64,000 nucleotides of DNA, taken from Xanthomonas floridensis (lineage in GTDB: Bacteria; Pseudomonadota; Gammaproteobacteria; Xanthomonadales; Xanthomonadaceae). Made by a program: the position numbers and the translations under genes. The stretch's first letter is position 1, and the number at the start of each line of letters is the position of its first letter. The stretch is from the NCBI RefSeq assembly GCF_001642575.1, contig NZ_LXNG01000034.1, positions 124,001 through 188,000 on the forward strand, written 5' to 3'. This document shows, piece by piece, positions 11,748-22,220 of the stretch. Below the pieces are notes generated by a model, which saw only the letters and a list, made by a program, of their open reading frames with translations, did not search any database and was not told where the DNA came from.

Positions 11748-12161
11748 TCAGCGATACACCACATGCCGGCCCAGAAAGAACGACACAATGGCCAACCCGC
11801 CTTCCACCAGCGGCTTGGCCAGCCAGGCCTGACGCAGGCCGAGCAGATCCACGGCAGTCGACAGCAGCCAGGTGCTGATGAGGGTCAAGGTCAGCCACAT
11901 CACCGCAAAGCGGCGGAAACGCTGCCAGCCCAGGCGAGCGCCATCCTGGTGGGCGAAGGTGTAGCGGCCGTTGAGCCAGAAGCCGAGCACTGCACCGCTG
12001 ACACGTCCGAGCAGGTTGGCAGACACTGCGGGCATGCCGGCGGCGGTGGCGGCAATGAAGATGCTGCAATCCACGGCCAGCTGCAGGGCGCCGATCAGGG
12101 TGAACTGGCTGCCTTGGCGAAACAGGCTCATGCGTGCCGGACGAGAGGAAAGGGCGCTCAT
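11748..12161 (-). CDS. GtrA-like small membrane protein
   Basis: About 137 residues with four transmembrane helices (about 18-38, 46-66, 82-102, 108-130). Family-type features are FTLIGALQLAVD at the start, the FWLNGRYTF turn after helix 2 and a final FFLGRHVVYR. GtrA proteins are thought to help flip undecaprenyl-phosphate-linked sugars. Here the partner glycosyltransferase is not adjacent. The ATG at 12161 was chosen, with TAGG before it. An alternative ATG at 12131 would remove ten residues. The gene is divergent from glmU. Confidence 0.75.
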   Translation of the reverse strand: MSALSSRPARMSLFRQGSQFTLIGALQLAVDCSIFIAATAAGMPAVSANLLGRVSGAVLGFWLNGRYTFAHQDGARLGWQRFRRFAVMWLTLTLISTWLLSTAVDLLGLRQAWLAKPLVEGGLAIVSFFLGRHVVYR

Positions 12162-12277
12162 CCTAGCGGGGGCAACGCTTAAAAACGTGTCATCGCGTGT
12201 TGATGGCATGCAGCGACCACGCCGCGTTGCGGCACTGCGACTAGAATCCGGGTTTCTCTTGCAACCGGAACGTAGTG

Positions 12278-13642
12278 ATGACTTTGCCCCTGCACGTTGT
12301 GATCCTGGCCGCGGGCGAGGGCAAGCGCATGCGCTCGGCGCTGCCCAAGGTGCTGCAACCGCTGGCGGGCCAACCGATGCTGGCACACGTGATCGCCACT
12401 GCACGGCAGCTGCAGCCGGCGGCGATCCACATCGTGTACGGGCACGGCGGCGATCAGGTGCGCGCGGCGTTTGCTGCGCAGGACGATCTGCACTGGGCCG
12501 AGCAGCGCCAGCAACTGGGCACCGGCCATGCGGTCCAGCAGGCGATGGATGGGGTGCCCGATGCGGCCACCGTGCTGGTGTTGTATGGCGATGTGCCGCT
12601 GATCCGCAGCGAAAGCCTGCTGCAGTTGCTGCATGCGCCCGGCCGCATGGCGGTATTGGTCGCCGAACTGGCCAACCCCACCGGCTACGGACGCATCCTG
12701 CGCGATGCAGAAGGCAAGGTGGCGGCGATCATCGAACAGAAGGACGCCAACGACGAGCAGCGGCGCATCCGCACCATCAATACCGGCATCGTGACCGCCG
12801 AATCCACCGCGCTGCGTCGCTGGCTGAGCGGCCTGTCCAACGACAATGCGCAGGGCGAGTTCTATCTGACCGACATCTTCGCCAGCGCGGCCGCCGACTT
12901 CACCCCGGCCGAGATGGTGCATGTGGCCGACCCGCAGGACGTGGAAGGTGCCAACGACCCCTGGCAGCTCGCCCAGCTCGAGCGCGCCTGGCAGCTGCGT
13001 GCTGCACGCGCGTTGTGCCTGGAGGGCGTGCGCATGGCCGACCCTGCGCGCGTGGAGCAGCGCGGTACGGTCAAGGTGGGCCGTGATGTGCAGCTGGATA
13101 TCGATGTGATCCTGGAGGGCGATGTGACACTGGGCGATGGCGTGGTGATCGGCCCGTTCGTGCGCCTGCGCGACGTCAACCTCGGTCCCGGCACGCAGGT
13201 GCGTGCGCATTGCGATCTGGAAGGGGTGGTCACCGAAGGCGCGGTACTGGTCGGGCCGTTCGCGCGCCTGCGCCCGGGCACGGTGCTGGCCGATGGCGTG
13301 CATATCGGTAATTTCGTCGAGACCAAGAAAGTCACCATGGGCGTCGGCAGCAAGGCCAACCATCTGACCTACCTGGGCGATGCGGTGATCGGCAGCAAGG
13401 TCAACATCGGTGCTGGCACCATCACCTGCAACTACGATGGCGTGAACAAGTCGCAGACCACCATCGGCGATGGCGCCTTTGTCGGGTCCAACAGTGCGCT
13501 GGTGGCACCGATCGAGATCGGCGCCATGTCCACCATCGGTGCCGGCTCGGTCATTACCCGCGATGCACCCGCAGGCCAGCTCAGCGTGACGCGCGCGCGC
13601 CAGACCGTGATCGAAGGCTGGGAGCGGCCAACCAAGAAGTAG
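12278..13642 (+). CDS. glmU: Bifunctional UDP-GlcNAc pyrophosphorylase / GlcN-1-P acetyltransferase
   Basis: About 454 residues. The N-terminal half is the uridyltransferase, with the pyrophosphorylase signature [20 protein letters not shown]. The C-terminal half is a left-handed beta-helix of hexapeptide repeats (from about residue 250), carrying the acetyltransferase with [10 protein letters not shown] and NYDGVNK. It makes UDP-GlcNAc for peptidoglycan and LPS. A GTG at 12275 directly precedes the ATG; the GGA at 12267 suits the ATG at 12278. glmS, the enzyme two steps earlier, is 11 kb away on the same strand. Confidence 0.97.
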   Translation: MTLPLHVVILAAGEGKRMRSALPKVLQPLAGQPMLAHVIATARQLQPAAIHIVYGHGGDQVRAAFAAQDDLHWAEQRQQLGTGHAVQQAMDGVPDAATVLVLYGDVPLIRSESLLQLLHAPGRMAVLVAELANPTGYGRILRDAEGKVAAIIEQKDANDEQRRIRTINTGIVTAESTALRRWLSGLSNDNAQGEFYLTDIFASAAADFTPAEMVHVADPQDVEGANDPWQLAQLERAWQLRAARALCLEGVRMADPARVEQRGTVKVGRDVQLDIDVILEGDVTLGDGVVIGPFVRLRDVNLGPGTQVRAHCDLEGVVTEGAVLVGPFARLRPGTVLADGVHIGNFVETKKVTMGVGSKANHLTYLGDAVIGSKVNIGAGTITCNYDGVNKSQTTIGDGAFVGSNSALVAPIEIGAMSTIGAGSVITRDAPAGQLSVTRARQTVIEGWERPTKK

Positions 13643-13720
13643 CACCGCGTGCGGTAGCGGGTGTCGTCGACAACTGCCTGCAGCCGTGGCACTGCAGCGC
13701 AACGCATATCAAGGCGCACC

Positions 13721-14695
13721 ATGCGGCTGCAACCACGCACATTATTGATCCTGATTCTGGCGCTGACTCTACCGATGCTGCACGCCGACGCGGCATCGGT
13801 AGCCGGTATTCGGCTGTATCTGGCACCTGACGGCGACGATGCGGCCGCGGGCACTGCACCTTCCAGCGCATTGCGCAGCCTTGCCGCTGCGCAGCACCGT
13901 CTGATCGAGCAGGCGCCGCCAGGTACGGTGGACGTGGTGATTGCGGCAGGCACCTACGTTGGGCAGAGCGTGCAGTGGACCTTCGTCAATCGCGCCCCGA
14001 TCCGCTTTATCGCCGCGCCGGGCGCCGCGACGCCTCCGGTGTTCGATGGCCAGGGCGCGGGCACCTGGTTCGCGCTGAGGGGCGGCCGCAATGCCGAAAC
14101 GCGGTTGAGCTTCGAAGGATTGACGGTTCGCAACTACTGGATGGCACTGTATCTGGGCAGCAGCAACGCCGACGAAGACGGCAATGCCGGCAACACGGTG
14201 CGTCACATGCGCTTTGAACGGATTGGCGGGCTCTACGGCCATAGCAGCGAAGCGGCCTATGGATTTGCCGCCATCCGGCTGCAACACTCGCGCGACAATC
14301 GGATCGAGCACAATCGCTTTGCCTCGATCGAAAACGACAAGACAACCTCGGGTTTCGTCCACGCGCTCTACCTGGCGCGGCAGTCGTCAGGGAATCGGGT
14401 CCAGGGCAACACGTTCATCGATATCTCCGGCGACGCGGTGCGCACGCGCGATGCATCCGACGATACCTATGTGGGCGAGAACCGGTTCCTCAGGGCCGGC
14501 AAGTACGCCGCGTTTTCCGACTGGATCAAGCCAGGGCGCGAATGTCCCTCGCAAGGCGGCCGATTCATCGGCAACACCGTGGGCACCGGCTACTACGGTC
14601 CCATCGCCGCGACGCGGACTACCGGTGCAGACACCGTCTGTGGCCCATTGCAGCGGCCACGCATCCAGGAGCGTGGCACGCTCGCGCCGGACTGA
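13721..14695 (+). CDS. Secreted right-handed parallel beta-helix protein
   Basis: About 324 residues with a signal peptide (hydrophobic about 8-22, cleavage near ADA-A). The first part resembles the N terminus of pectate-lyase-like proteins: LAPDGDDAAAGTAPSSALRS, then VDVVIAAGTYVG. Later turns of N-I-x-N and G-x-x-I character (HNRFASIEND, VQGNTFIDISGD, GENRFLRAGK) are typical of a beta-helix. Two Cys near the end (GRECPS, DTVCGP) may form a disulfide. No catalytic residues can be assigned; a polysaccharide-binding or lyase role is possible. AAGG lies 6 nt before the ATG at 13721. It follows glmU by 78 bases on the same strand. Confidence 0.7.
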   Translation: MRLQPRTLLILILALTLPMLHADAASVAGIRLYLAPDGDDAAAGTAPSSALRSLAAAQHRLIEQAPPGTVDVVIAAGTYVGQSVQWTFVNRAPIRFIAAPGAATPPVFDGQGAGTWFALRGGRNAETRLSFEGLTVRNYWMALYLGSSNADEDGNAGNTVRHMRFERIGGLYGHSSEAAYGFAAIRLQHSRDNRIEHNRFASIENDKTTSGFVHALYLARQSSGNRVQGNTFIDISGDAVRTRDASDDTYVGENRFLRAGKYAAFSDWIKPGRECPSQGGRFIGNTVGTGYYGPIAATRTTGADTVCGPLQRPRIQERGTLAPD

Positions 14696-14978
14696 GAGGT
14701 GATGCGTCGGCACCGGGGGCGATCGTCCCGGCGAGCGCTGCCGGATTTACCTGCGCAGTGGCACGTCGGCGACTGCATATCGCAGCGGCAAGCCGTGCGT
14801 TTTCGGAAGTGTCGTCGCAGCCGGATTGCCTGACGAAGAGTGGCTGACACGACGACTGCGTGGCCGGCAGCCGGACGTCGGCCGGTGCCGGGAATCGGCA
14901 TGGGCGATGCGAACACCGCGGTTCTGAGCGCGCCGCCCACACCGGCCTGACGACTGCTCGCGATGCCTGTTCGTCGCT

Positions 14979-16343
14979 CTAAGGCGTGGGTGCCAGCGGC
15001 AGCAACAAGGTGACGCACAGGCCGCCCTGGGCGCGGTTGTGCAGCGAAATACGCCCGCCATGCGCTTCGGCGATCTCCCGTGTCAGTGCCAGGCCCAGGC
15101 CGGTGCCGTTGCGCTTGGTCGAGTAGAACGGCATCAGCGCGTTGTGCAGCACCGCTTCGTTCATGCCGTTGCCGCGGTCCAGCACTTCGATACGCAACCA
15201 CTGCGGCACGCGCGTGACCCGCACCGCGACATCGCTGTTGGGCGGCTGTGCCTCGCCGCAGGCTTCGTGCGCATTCTTGAGCAGATTGAGTAGCGCCTGC
15301 TCGACCTGCGCGGCATCGATGCGGCTGGCGACCTCGCTCAGCTCGCCCTGCAACTGGAACGGTATCTGCTGCCGCAGGCGCTCCAGGAATGGTGCCCACT
15401 CGATGGTCTGCAATTGCGGCTGTGGCAACTTGGCAAAACGCGCATAGCCGCGGATGAAGCCTTCCAGATGGCGTGCGCGTTCTTCGATGGTTTCAAAGAC
15501 CGTGCCCAGGCGGTCGGTGCGGTCGCGCCGCAACAATTCCGCGCCCGAATGCGCCAGCGAGGCGATCGGCGCCAGCGAGTTGTTCAACTCGTGGCTGATC
15601 ACCCGGATGACCTTCTTCCAGGTCTGCACTTCCTGGCGGCGCAGCTCGGTGGTGAGGGTGCGGATCAGCAGCAACTCGTGGCCGCGGCCGTTGAGGTGGA
15701 AGCTGCGCCGGGACAGGTGATAGATCTGCTCGTCGTCTTCATCGTCGCCGTCTTCGCGTACCGCAAACAGGCAATCGCCGCCGCGCGCCAGGGCATCGCG
15801 CAGTTCGCCGGGCATGCGTTCGAGCACATCGTCCAGATGCTGGCCTTCGAGCTTGCGCCCGTCATGCAGCAGCTTGCGCGCGGCGTTATTGGAAAAGCCG
15901 ATCCGCCGCAGGCCGTCGCCGCCGGCAATGACCAGCAGCATCGCCACCGGCGTGTTCTGCAGCATGGTGTCCAGCATCAATTCGCGCTGTACCAGGTCGC
16001 GCCGCTGCGCACGCAAGACGTCACCGAGTTCCGCATGCGCCTGCACCAGCTGTGCGAGCTCGTCGTTGCCGCGCCAGTACACGCCGAAGTTGTACTCGCC
16101 GTCGCGGTAACTGCTGGTGGTGCCGGCCAGGGCGCGGAACAGCGAGCGCATCGGCGCGGTGGCGCGGGCGAGACTGAACCACATCGCGGCCAGCAGCACG
16201 ACGACCGAAATGGCAGCGACCTGCCAGCCGTGATCCAGCCAGTACGCCATGAACCAGGGCAGGGCGGCGGCCAGTGCCAGCACCGGCAATAGCCGTAAAA
16301 ATAGCGCGAGCGTGAAGGAGCGATGCCACATATGCACATTCAT
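14979..16343 (-). CDS. Sensor histidine kinase, NtrY-like, partner of the adjacent sigma-54 regulator
   Basis: 454 residues. Two membrane helices (about 11-34 and 41-59) have only a short loop between them, so little periplasmic sensing domain exists. A HAMP-like linker follows (about 62-118), then a PAS-like domain (about 122-230). The phospho-acceptor is H251 in ISHELNNSLAPI, the NtrB/NtrY-type H-box. The ATPase domain has NLLKNAHEA (N box), DRGNGMN (G1) and GTGLGLAL (G2). Its start codon overlaps the regulator's stop as ATGA, which fixes the start and implies coupled translation. It is the last gene of the transporter operon. The signal is unknown; a membrane or transporter state is plausible. 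Confidence 0.9.
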   Translation of the reverse strand: MNVHMWHRSFTLALFLRLLPVLALAAALPWFMAYWLDHGWQVAAISVVVLLAAMWFSLARATAPMRSLFRALAGTTSSYRDGEYNFGVYWRGNDELAQLVQAHAELGDVLRAQRRDLVQRELMLDTMLQNTPVAMLLVIAGGDGLRRIGFSNNAARKLLHDGRKLEGQHLDDVLERMPGELRDALARGGDCLFAVREDGDDEDDEQIYHLSRRSFHLNGRGHELLLIRTLTTELRRQEVQTWKKVIRVISHELNNSLAPIASLAHSGAELLRRDRTDRLGTVFETIEERARHLEGFIRGYARFAKLPQPQLQTIEWAPFLERLRQQIPFQLQGELSEVASRIDAAQVEQALLNLLKNAHEACGEAQPPNSDVAVRVTRVPQWLRIEVLDRGNGMNEAVLHNALMPFYSTKRNGTGLGLALTREIAEAHGGRISLHNRAQGGLCVTLLLPLAPTP

Positions 16344-17683
16344 TCCGACTTGATGCCGTAACGGTCCATGCGCCGGTACAGCGCCTGTCGGCTCAGTCCC
16401 AGGTCGGCAGCGGCCTGTGCGATGACGCCTTGCGCGCGTGCCAGTGCCTGCTCGATGCGTGCGCGATCCGGCTCGCCCGCCGCAGGCGCCAACGGCCGCG
16501 GCGCTGCGGCGCGTGGCAGGTTCAGGTCCGCAGCTTCGATGCGTGCGCCTTGTGCCAGCAGCGCGGCACGTTGCAGCACATTGCGCAGCTCGCGCACGTT
16601 GCCCGGCCATGCGTGCCGCTGCAGCGCGTCGCGCGCCTGCGCCGACAAGGGCGTGCCGCCGGCCAGGAAGTGGTCGGCCAGGGGGACGATATCGCCCGGG
16701 CGTTCGGCCAGGGCGGGCAGGGCGATTTCCACGGTGTTGAGGCGGTAGTACAGATCCTCGCGAAAGCTGCCGTCGCGGATCATCGCTGGCAGATCGGCGT
16801 TGGTGGCGCTGATGACGCGCACCTTGGCATGGCGCTCGCGGTTGGAACCCAGCCGCTCGTAGCGGCCGGTTTCCAGCACGCGCAGCAGTTTCATCTGGCC
16901 CGCCAGCGGCAGATTGCCGATCTCGTCCAGGAACAGCGTGCCGCCATCGGCGGCTTCGAACTTGCCTTCGCGCGCCTTGTTGGCGCCGGTGTAGGCACCG
17001 GCCTCGGCGCCAAACAGTTCCGCCTCGATCAACTCCCCGGGCAGCGCGCCGCAGTTGAGCGCGATGAACGGGCCGTGCCTGACGGCGGAATTGGCCTGGA
17101 TGATCTCGGCGATCTTCTCCTTGCCGCTGCCGTTGGGGCCGGTGATCAGCACCGGCAAGTCCGAGCGTGCCACCTGACAGGCGAGCGCGATGGCCCGTTC
17201 GCTGGCAGGGTCGGCGAACACCGCGCCGCGCAGATCGTAGCGCTGTGTCAGTTGCTCGCGACCACGGTGCTCGCGTTCGCGGCGGCGCGCGAGCTCGCGC
17301 CGCGCTTCGGACAGTTCCAGCAGGTTGTTCACCGTGGTGAGCAGCTTGGTGTCGTCCCACGGTTTGGCGATGTAATCGGCGGCGCCAGCCTTGACCAGGC
17401 CCACCGCGCTGCCCAGATGCGTCCAGGCCGTGAGCAGGATGACCGGCAGGTCCGGGTGGCGCTGGCGGATCTGGGTGAACAAGGCTTCGCCTTCTTCGCC
17501 AGAGGTGGTGTCGGCGGTGAAGTTCATGTCCTGGATCACCAGGTCGAAGGCCTGCGCATCCAGTAGCGACAATCCGGCCTGCGGCGATGACGCATGCCGT
17601 GCTTCGATGTCGTGCAACGAAAACAGCACCTCCAGCGCGGTGGCCACGGCGGTGTTGTCGTCGATGATCAGGATCTGGGACAT
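16340..17683 (-). CDS. Sigma-54-dependent response regulator, NtrC family
   Basis: 447 residues. The receiver domain (1-120) has acidic D8/D9, phospho-acceptor D52, T85 and K107. The AAA+ domain (about 150-375) has an unusual Walker A, GPNGSGKE (182-189), Walker [10 protein letters not shown] (247-255) and a sigma-54 contact loop GAYTGA (229-234), where most members have GAFTGA. A Fis-type helix-turn-helix occupies the last 40 residues ([20 protein letters not shown]). It should activate RpoN promoters when phosphorylated by the overlapping kinase. The operon itself starts with a sigma-54-like promoter and has palindromic sites upstream, so it is probably its own target. Confidence 0.93.
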   Translation of the reverse strand: MSQILIIDDNTAVATALEVLFSLHDIEARHASSPQAGLSLLDAQAFDLVIQDMNFTADTTSGEEGEALFTQIRQRHPDLPVILLTAWTHLGSAVGLVKAGAADYIAKPWDDTKLLTTVNNLLELSEARRELARRREREHRGREQLTQRYDLRGAVFADPASERAIALACQVARSDLPVLITGPNGSGKEKIAEIIQANSAVRHGPFIALNCGALPGELIEAELFGAEAGAYTGANKAREGKFEAADGGTLFLDEIGNLPLAGQMKLLRVLETGRYERLGSNRERHAKVRVISATNADLPAMIRDGSFREDLYYRLNTVEIALPALAERPGDIVPLADHFLAGGTPLSAQARDALQRHAWPGNVRELRNVLQRAALLAQGARIEAADLNLPRAAAPRPLAPAAGEPDRARIEQALARAQGVIAQAAADLGLSRQALYRRMDRYGIKSE

Positions 17684-17718
17684 GGCGGATCAGGTTGGAT
17701 GGGATGCCATCGTAGCGG

Positions 17719-18204
17719 CTAGCTGCCCGCTACGGCGCGGTGGGCGTAGCTCAGTACGCGGGTGATGATCCACTGCCCCGAATGCAGTTGCCAGACCATC
17801 AGGAAGTCGGCCGCGCCTTCGCACTTGCCGGTCGCCCGATCGCAGAAGCGGTGCTGGCCTTGCGCGATCGCGCCGAAGTCCCGAACCGGGTAGATCTTCA
17901 GGCTGCCGGGGATCAATTCTCGCGTGTAGTGCCCGCACGCGTACGTGCGGGTGTTCGCCAGCATGTCCTCGCGGTTCCATGTGACCCCGCCGGTGTCGTG
18001 ATAGAACTCGACGTGCGGATCGAAATAGCTGGCGTGCTTTTCCAGCTGCGCCGGGTCGGCGCAGCGGTTGAAGCTGTCGAAGACCTCCTGGTCCAGAGAG
18101 GCGATGGTGGCTTGGAGATCGGCAGCGGTGACCGGTGTTTCGGCCAGGGCCGGAAGGGAGAGCAGGGACAGGGCGGCGAACAGAAGCGCTAGGTTGTTCT
18201 TCAT
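17719..18204 (-). CDS. Exported NTF2-like (DUF4440-type) protein
   Basis: About 161 residues with a signal peptide (about 1-20, cleavage near ALA-E). The rest has the helix-then-curved-sheet pattern of SnoaL/NTF2-like proteins: a long first helix, then SYFDPHVEFYHDTGGVTW and a final WIITRVLSYAHR strand. Two Cys in FCDRATGKCEG may bond. These folds bind small ligands or act as minor enzymes; no substrate can be inferred. The start at 18204 puts the signal peptide first. It lies 35 bases before the regulator gene in the same direction, so it belongs to the operon. Confidence 0.7.
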   Translation of the reverse strand: MKNNLALLFAALSLLSLPALAETPVTAADLQATIASLDQEVFDSFNRCADPAQLEKHASYFDPHVEFYHDTGGVTWNREDMLANTRTYACGHYTRELIPGSLKIYPVRDFGAIAQGQHRFCDRATGKCEGAADFLMVWQLHSGQWIITRVLSYAHRAVAGS

Positions 18205-18278
18205 CGATGGTGGTCCGGGAAGTTTGTCGATGGTGATTGGCGGACGCATGTGGCCGCTGCGGCGGCGCCTGGGCCCCG

Positions 18279-18710
18279 CTAGCGTGGCGTGGGCGGCAAC
18301 GGCGCGATGGGCGGCAGCAAGGGCGCATAGCTTGCCGCTGCCCAGGTCAGGCGCAGCTGGACGCCATCGCGCAGGACCTCCATGACGATGGGCTTGCCCG
18401 CAGCGGCGCGCAGCGCGTCCAGCAAGTGCGCCACCGCGGTGATCTGGGTCCGGCCCGCGGTGCGCACGCGGTCACCGCGCTGCAACTGCAGGTCCAGCGC
18501 CACGCTGGCCTGGGTGACCAACAAGCCATCGCCGGTGGTGACGAGCTCAAGAACCTGATCGTTGTGGCGCCAGTTGAGCCGGGTGTCATTGACGACAAGC
18601 ACCTCGTGGGTCGAAGCGCCCGCCTTGGTTACGGCATGCGCCTGGCCGGCGGGGACAACACAGAAGACCGCCAGAACGATCAGTACCGGTGTCGCAAAAA
18701 AGGTGGCCAT
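18279..18710 (-). CDS. Small exported protein with a PDZ-like segment
   Basis: 143 residues with a signal peptide (about 1-26, cleavage near AHA-V). Residues about 75-122 read like a PDZ core: LQRGDRVRTAGRTQITAVA, then a helix LLDALRAAAGKP and the strand IVMEVLRDGVQLRL. This is the G-D-x-I/V...G...I...R-x-G pattern of envelope PDZ domains. The tail is Pro-rich. It is not a recognised family to me; a periplasmic accessory to the transporter is the natural guess from its position between the permeases and the two-component genes. Confidence 0.6.
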   Translation of the reverse strand: MATFFATPVLIVLAVFCVVPAGQAHAVTKAGASTHEVLVVNDTRLNWRHNDQVLELVTTGDGLLVTQASVALDLQLQRGDRVRTAGRTQITAVAHLLDALRAAAGKPIVMEVLRDGVQLRLTWAAASYAPLLPPIAPLPPTPR

Positions 18711-18803
18711 AGGGATGTCCGGTTCGGAACGGTGGTTGCAAGATCGATGGCGGCAACGCCCGCCCCATCCCGGCCACCAGGGGCCGGGATGGGGCGCTGA
18801 TCA

Positions 18804-20030
18804 TCATGCACTGCGGGTGGCAACGGCCGGGGGGACCGCGGCCGCGCGGCGGGCCGGCCAGAACACCGCCAGCTGGCCGAGCATCCATAGCAGCAGCGCG
18901 CCAATCGGCAGATAGATTGCCGGCAGTCGCGGCAATTCGTAGCGTGCCATCAGCCAGACGTTGATCGAGTAGGCCATCAGCATGCCGAGCACGATGCCGA
19001 TCGAGGCGAGCAGGAAATTCTCAATCTGGAAATAGCGCAGGATCTGGCTGCGTGTTGCCCCCAGTGCGCGGCGAATGCCGATCTGCTTGGTACGCTGCTG
19101 CACCCAGAAACTTGCCAGGCCGACGATGCCCAGTGCGGTGACGATCAGTAGCGCGATGCAGACCGCTCCAAGCAACCAGATCATGGCGCGATCATTGCGG
19201 AAGTACTTGTCGCGGATTTCGGTGTAAGTTTCTTGTTTCAGCACCAGCCGGCTGTTGTCCACCCTCATCAAGGCCGCCACCGCCGCCTTCAGCACCTCCG
19301 CCCGTCGAAGAGGGTCGCTGACACGCACGACGTATTGCCCATCCGTGTACGGAGGACGGATCGGCAACAGCATCGAATAGTCCTTTGCCGACAGCCCATT
19401 GACGTTGTTCGGCCGCGCCAGGGTGCGCACGATTCCGACGATACGCAGCGGGACATCGGCAGAGTAGATGGTTTTACCCAGCGCGCTGTGGTCCGGAAAC
19501 ATCTTGTCGGCGGCGGCCTGCGTCAGAATGACCGCTGCGCCCTTCTTGCGGACCTCATCGTCGTTATCAGCCTTTTCCTGGCTGATGTATTCGTCGGGGC
19601 TGAAGTCGCGTCCGGCATTCAATTGCAGGCCAAGTGCATCCAGGCTGCCTTCGCTGACCAGATACTGCGCGGCATTGAGCGTAGAGCGTTCCTGTTCCGG
19701 GGTGAGGGTCAGCCCCGTGTTGGACGAGTAATTGACGAAGGGGATCTGATTGGTGATGACCGCATTGCGCACGCCGGGCACCGCGCGTAGCGCTGCCAGA
19801 TCCTCCCGGGTACGTGCATCGGCATTGGCCTGCGGACCGATGCCGTCCAGCTGGATGCTGAGCAGCTCGTGTTCGGCGATACCGCTGGCGCGATGGAGCG
19901 TGTCCAGGCGATTGCCGATCAGGAACAGCGAATTGCAAATGATGGCGCAAGCCAACGCAATCTCCAGCACGATCAGTGCGGCGGCCGTCTTGTGGCGGCG
20001 CAAGGTGGAGATGATGGGGCGGATGTCCAT
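18804..20030 (-). CDS. MacB/FtsX-type ABC permease, second subunit
   Basis: 408 residues. One N-terminal membrane helix (about 18-40) is followed by a large periplasmic domain (about 45-285) and three C-terminal helices (about 285-310, 335-360, 375-395). This is the MacB/FtsX topology without a fused ATPase. The RRALGATRSQILRYF segment after the second helix is the usual cytoplasmic coupling motif. It is 55 bases downstream of another permease of the same class but different sequence, suggesting a heterodimer served by the ATPase at 21399. Such transporters move substrates in the periplasm or across the outer membrane rather than across the inner membrane. Confidence 0.88.
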   Translation of the reverse strand: MDIRPIISTLRRHKTAAALIVLEIALACAIICNSLFLIGNRLDTLHRASGIAEHELLSIQLDGIGPQANADARTREDLAALRAVPGVRNAVITNQIPFVNYSSNTGLTLTPEQERSTLNAAQYLVSEGSLDALGLQLNAGRDFSPDEYISQEKADNDDEVRKKGAAVILTQAAADKMFPDHSALGKTIYSADVPLRIVGIVRTLARPNNVNGLSAKDYSMLLPIRPPYTDGQYVVRVSDPLRRAEVLKAAVAALMRVDNSRLVLKQETYTEIRDKYFRNDRAMIWLLGAVCIALLIVTALGIVGLASFWVQQRTKQIGIRRALGATRSQILRYFQIENFLLASIGIVLGMLMAYSINVWLMARYELPRLPAIYLPIGALLLWMLGQLAVFWPARRAAAVPPAVATRSA

Positions 20031-20085
20031 GGGCTGACCTTGAATATAGGGAGCGTGGCCCGCCGCGGTGCGGCGGGCAGGAGGT

Positions 20086-21387
20086 TCAGGACGACTTCAA
20101 CTGCAGCGCCGGTGCGACCTGGATAGCGCGCCAGGACGGCAGGATGCCGGCGAGCAGACTCGCGGCGATCGCAATGGCGAACGTCAGCACCAGCATCGTG
20201 ATATCCAGGTGCGCCAGCGCGGCGTAGTCCACCGGTTGCTGACGCACGGCCCACAGCCCCAGCCACGCCAGCACAAGTCCGCAGATGCCACCGGCCAGGC
20301 CGATGGTTCCTGCCTCCACCAGACACTGCGCAAAGATTGCGCTGCGCGACGCTCCAAGCGCGCGCCGCACACCGATCTCCCCGCTACGGCGCAGGAATTT
20401 TGCCAGCAGCAGGCCTACCGTGTTGAGTAGACACACCAGCAGAAAGCCCATGGCCAGCCATAGCTGCAGGCGTACGTCGCTAGGCACCACCTCATTGTGA
20501 TCCAGCCATTCCATCACGTTACGCAGGCGCACATTGTTCGGTCGGGTAAAGCGCCCGGCGGCTCGTTGTTGATCGGAATAATTTTCGAGATAGGCCTTGT
20601 AATCGCCTGCCTGATTGGCGTTCTTCAACTCCACCCAATACTGCACCCAGTTGCAGGGCGCATTCAGTGCAGTGGTGTCGCCGGCCTCGACCTTGCCGGA
20701 GCAGTTGGTTCCTCCGGAGTGGCTCAGTTTCAGGTCCATCGCCGCGCTGAAAGGCACGTATAGCTGCTCTTTTGAGCCGTAGGTATCGAGGATGTCGTAA
20801 AAGCGTGGATCGACCTTCCAGGTATCGAGTACGCCCACGATCCGGAAGGTATTCTTGTCGACGCGCAGCTCGCGTCCGACGCTATTGCTGCCGTTGAACA
20901 GTTTCTCGTTCAGCGACTTGCTGATCACTGCGACACGTTCGTGCCGTTCGTCGCTGACGCTTGCCCAGCCTTGGCCATATAGGAACGGTACGTCGAACAT
21001 CGGAAAGAAATCGGCCGAAGTGAAACGCGCCTCCAGCTTGAACGGACTCATTCCACTGCGCTGCGGCTCGAGCGCCACGCTTCCGCCAGTCATCATTGCC
21101 TGACGCATGGCGCGCTTTTCACGCAGTAGCGCTTCGGCGTCGAATCGGGTGGACTGGTAATCGGGCTCGTCTCCCGGCTGATAGCCGGACTTCGGTTCCG
21201 CATCGACCTGCACATAAAACAAGCGATCGCTCTTCTGCGGGATCGGATCGCCCGATAACACATAGAACACCGTCAACGTCGTCATGCTGGCGCCGATGCC
21301 CAGCGCGATAGCCAGCACCATCAGCGCGGTGAGGACCTTGTTGCGGCGGAAGCTGCGCAGCGCGAGAGTGAAGTAGTAGCCGAACAT
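20086..21387 (-). CDS. MacB/FtsX-type ABC permease, first subunit
   Basis: 433 residues with MacB-like topology. The helix at about 17-42 (LTALMVLAIALGIGASMTT) is followed by a periplasmic domain (about 45-305) and three helices at the C-terminal end. The coupling segment is IGVRRALGASRSAIFAQCL. It begins 11 bases after the ABC ATPase gene and should pair with it. The periplasmic part contains Cys residues (TNCSGK, NAPCNW) that may form a disulfide. Confidence 0.9.
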   Translation of the reverse strand: MFGYYFTLALRSFRRNKVLTALMVLAIALGIGASMTTLTVFYVLSGDPIPQKSDRLFYVQVDAEPKSGYQPGDEPDYQSTRFDAEALLREKRAMRQAMMTGGSVALEPQRSGMSPFKLEARFTSADFFPMFDVPFLYGQGWASVSDERHERVAVISKSLNEKLFNGSNSVGRELRVDKNTFRIVGVLDTWKVDPRFYDILDTYGSKEQLYVPFSAAMDLKLSHSGGTNCSGKVEAGDTTALNAPCNWVQYWVELKNANQAGDYKAYLENYSDQQRAAGRFTRPNNVRLRNVMEWLDHNEVVPSDVRLQLWLAMGFLLVCLLNTVGLLLAKFLRRSGEIGVRRALGASRSAIFAQCLVEAGTIGLAGGICGLVLAWLGLWAVRQQPVDYAALAHLDITMLVLTFAIAIAASLLAGILPSWRAIQVAPALQLKSS

Positions 21388-21398
21388 GGGCAGGCTCC

Positions 21399-22118
<720 letters not shown>

Positions 22119-22220
22119 TGCCGATTCCTTTGCGAGAGAGGTGTGCGAAAGAGAGTGAGCGTGACGACTGCAACGTTGCGCGCAGTCGTCGGGAGCGTGG
22201 AGGCTGCGGAGCTATCGTTT

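Noticed and set aside
11445..11788. Short minus-strand frames after the GtrA-like gene
   Set aside because: They overlap each other, have no start signals and show no protein pattern.
16344..17360. Long N-terminal extension of the histidine kinase frame
   Set aside because: The extension overlaps the response regulator gene in another frame. The ATGA overlap at 16340-16343 gives the natural start.
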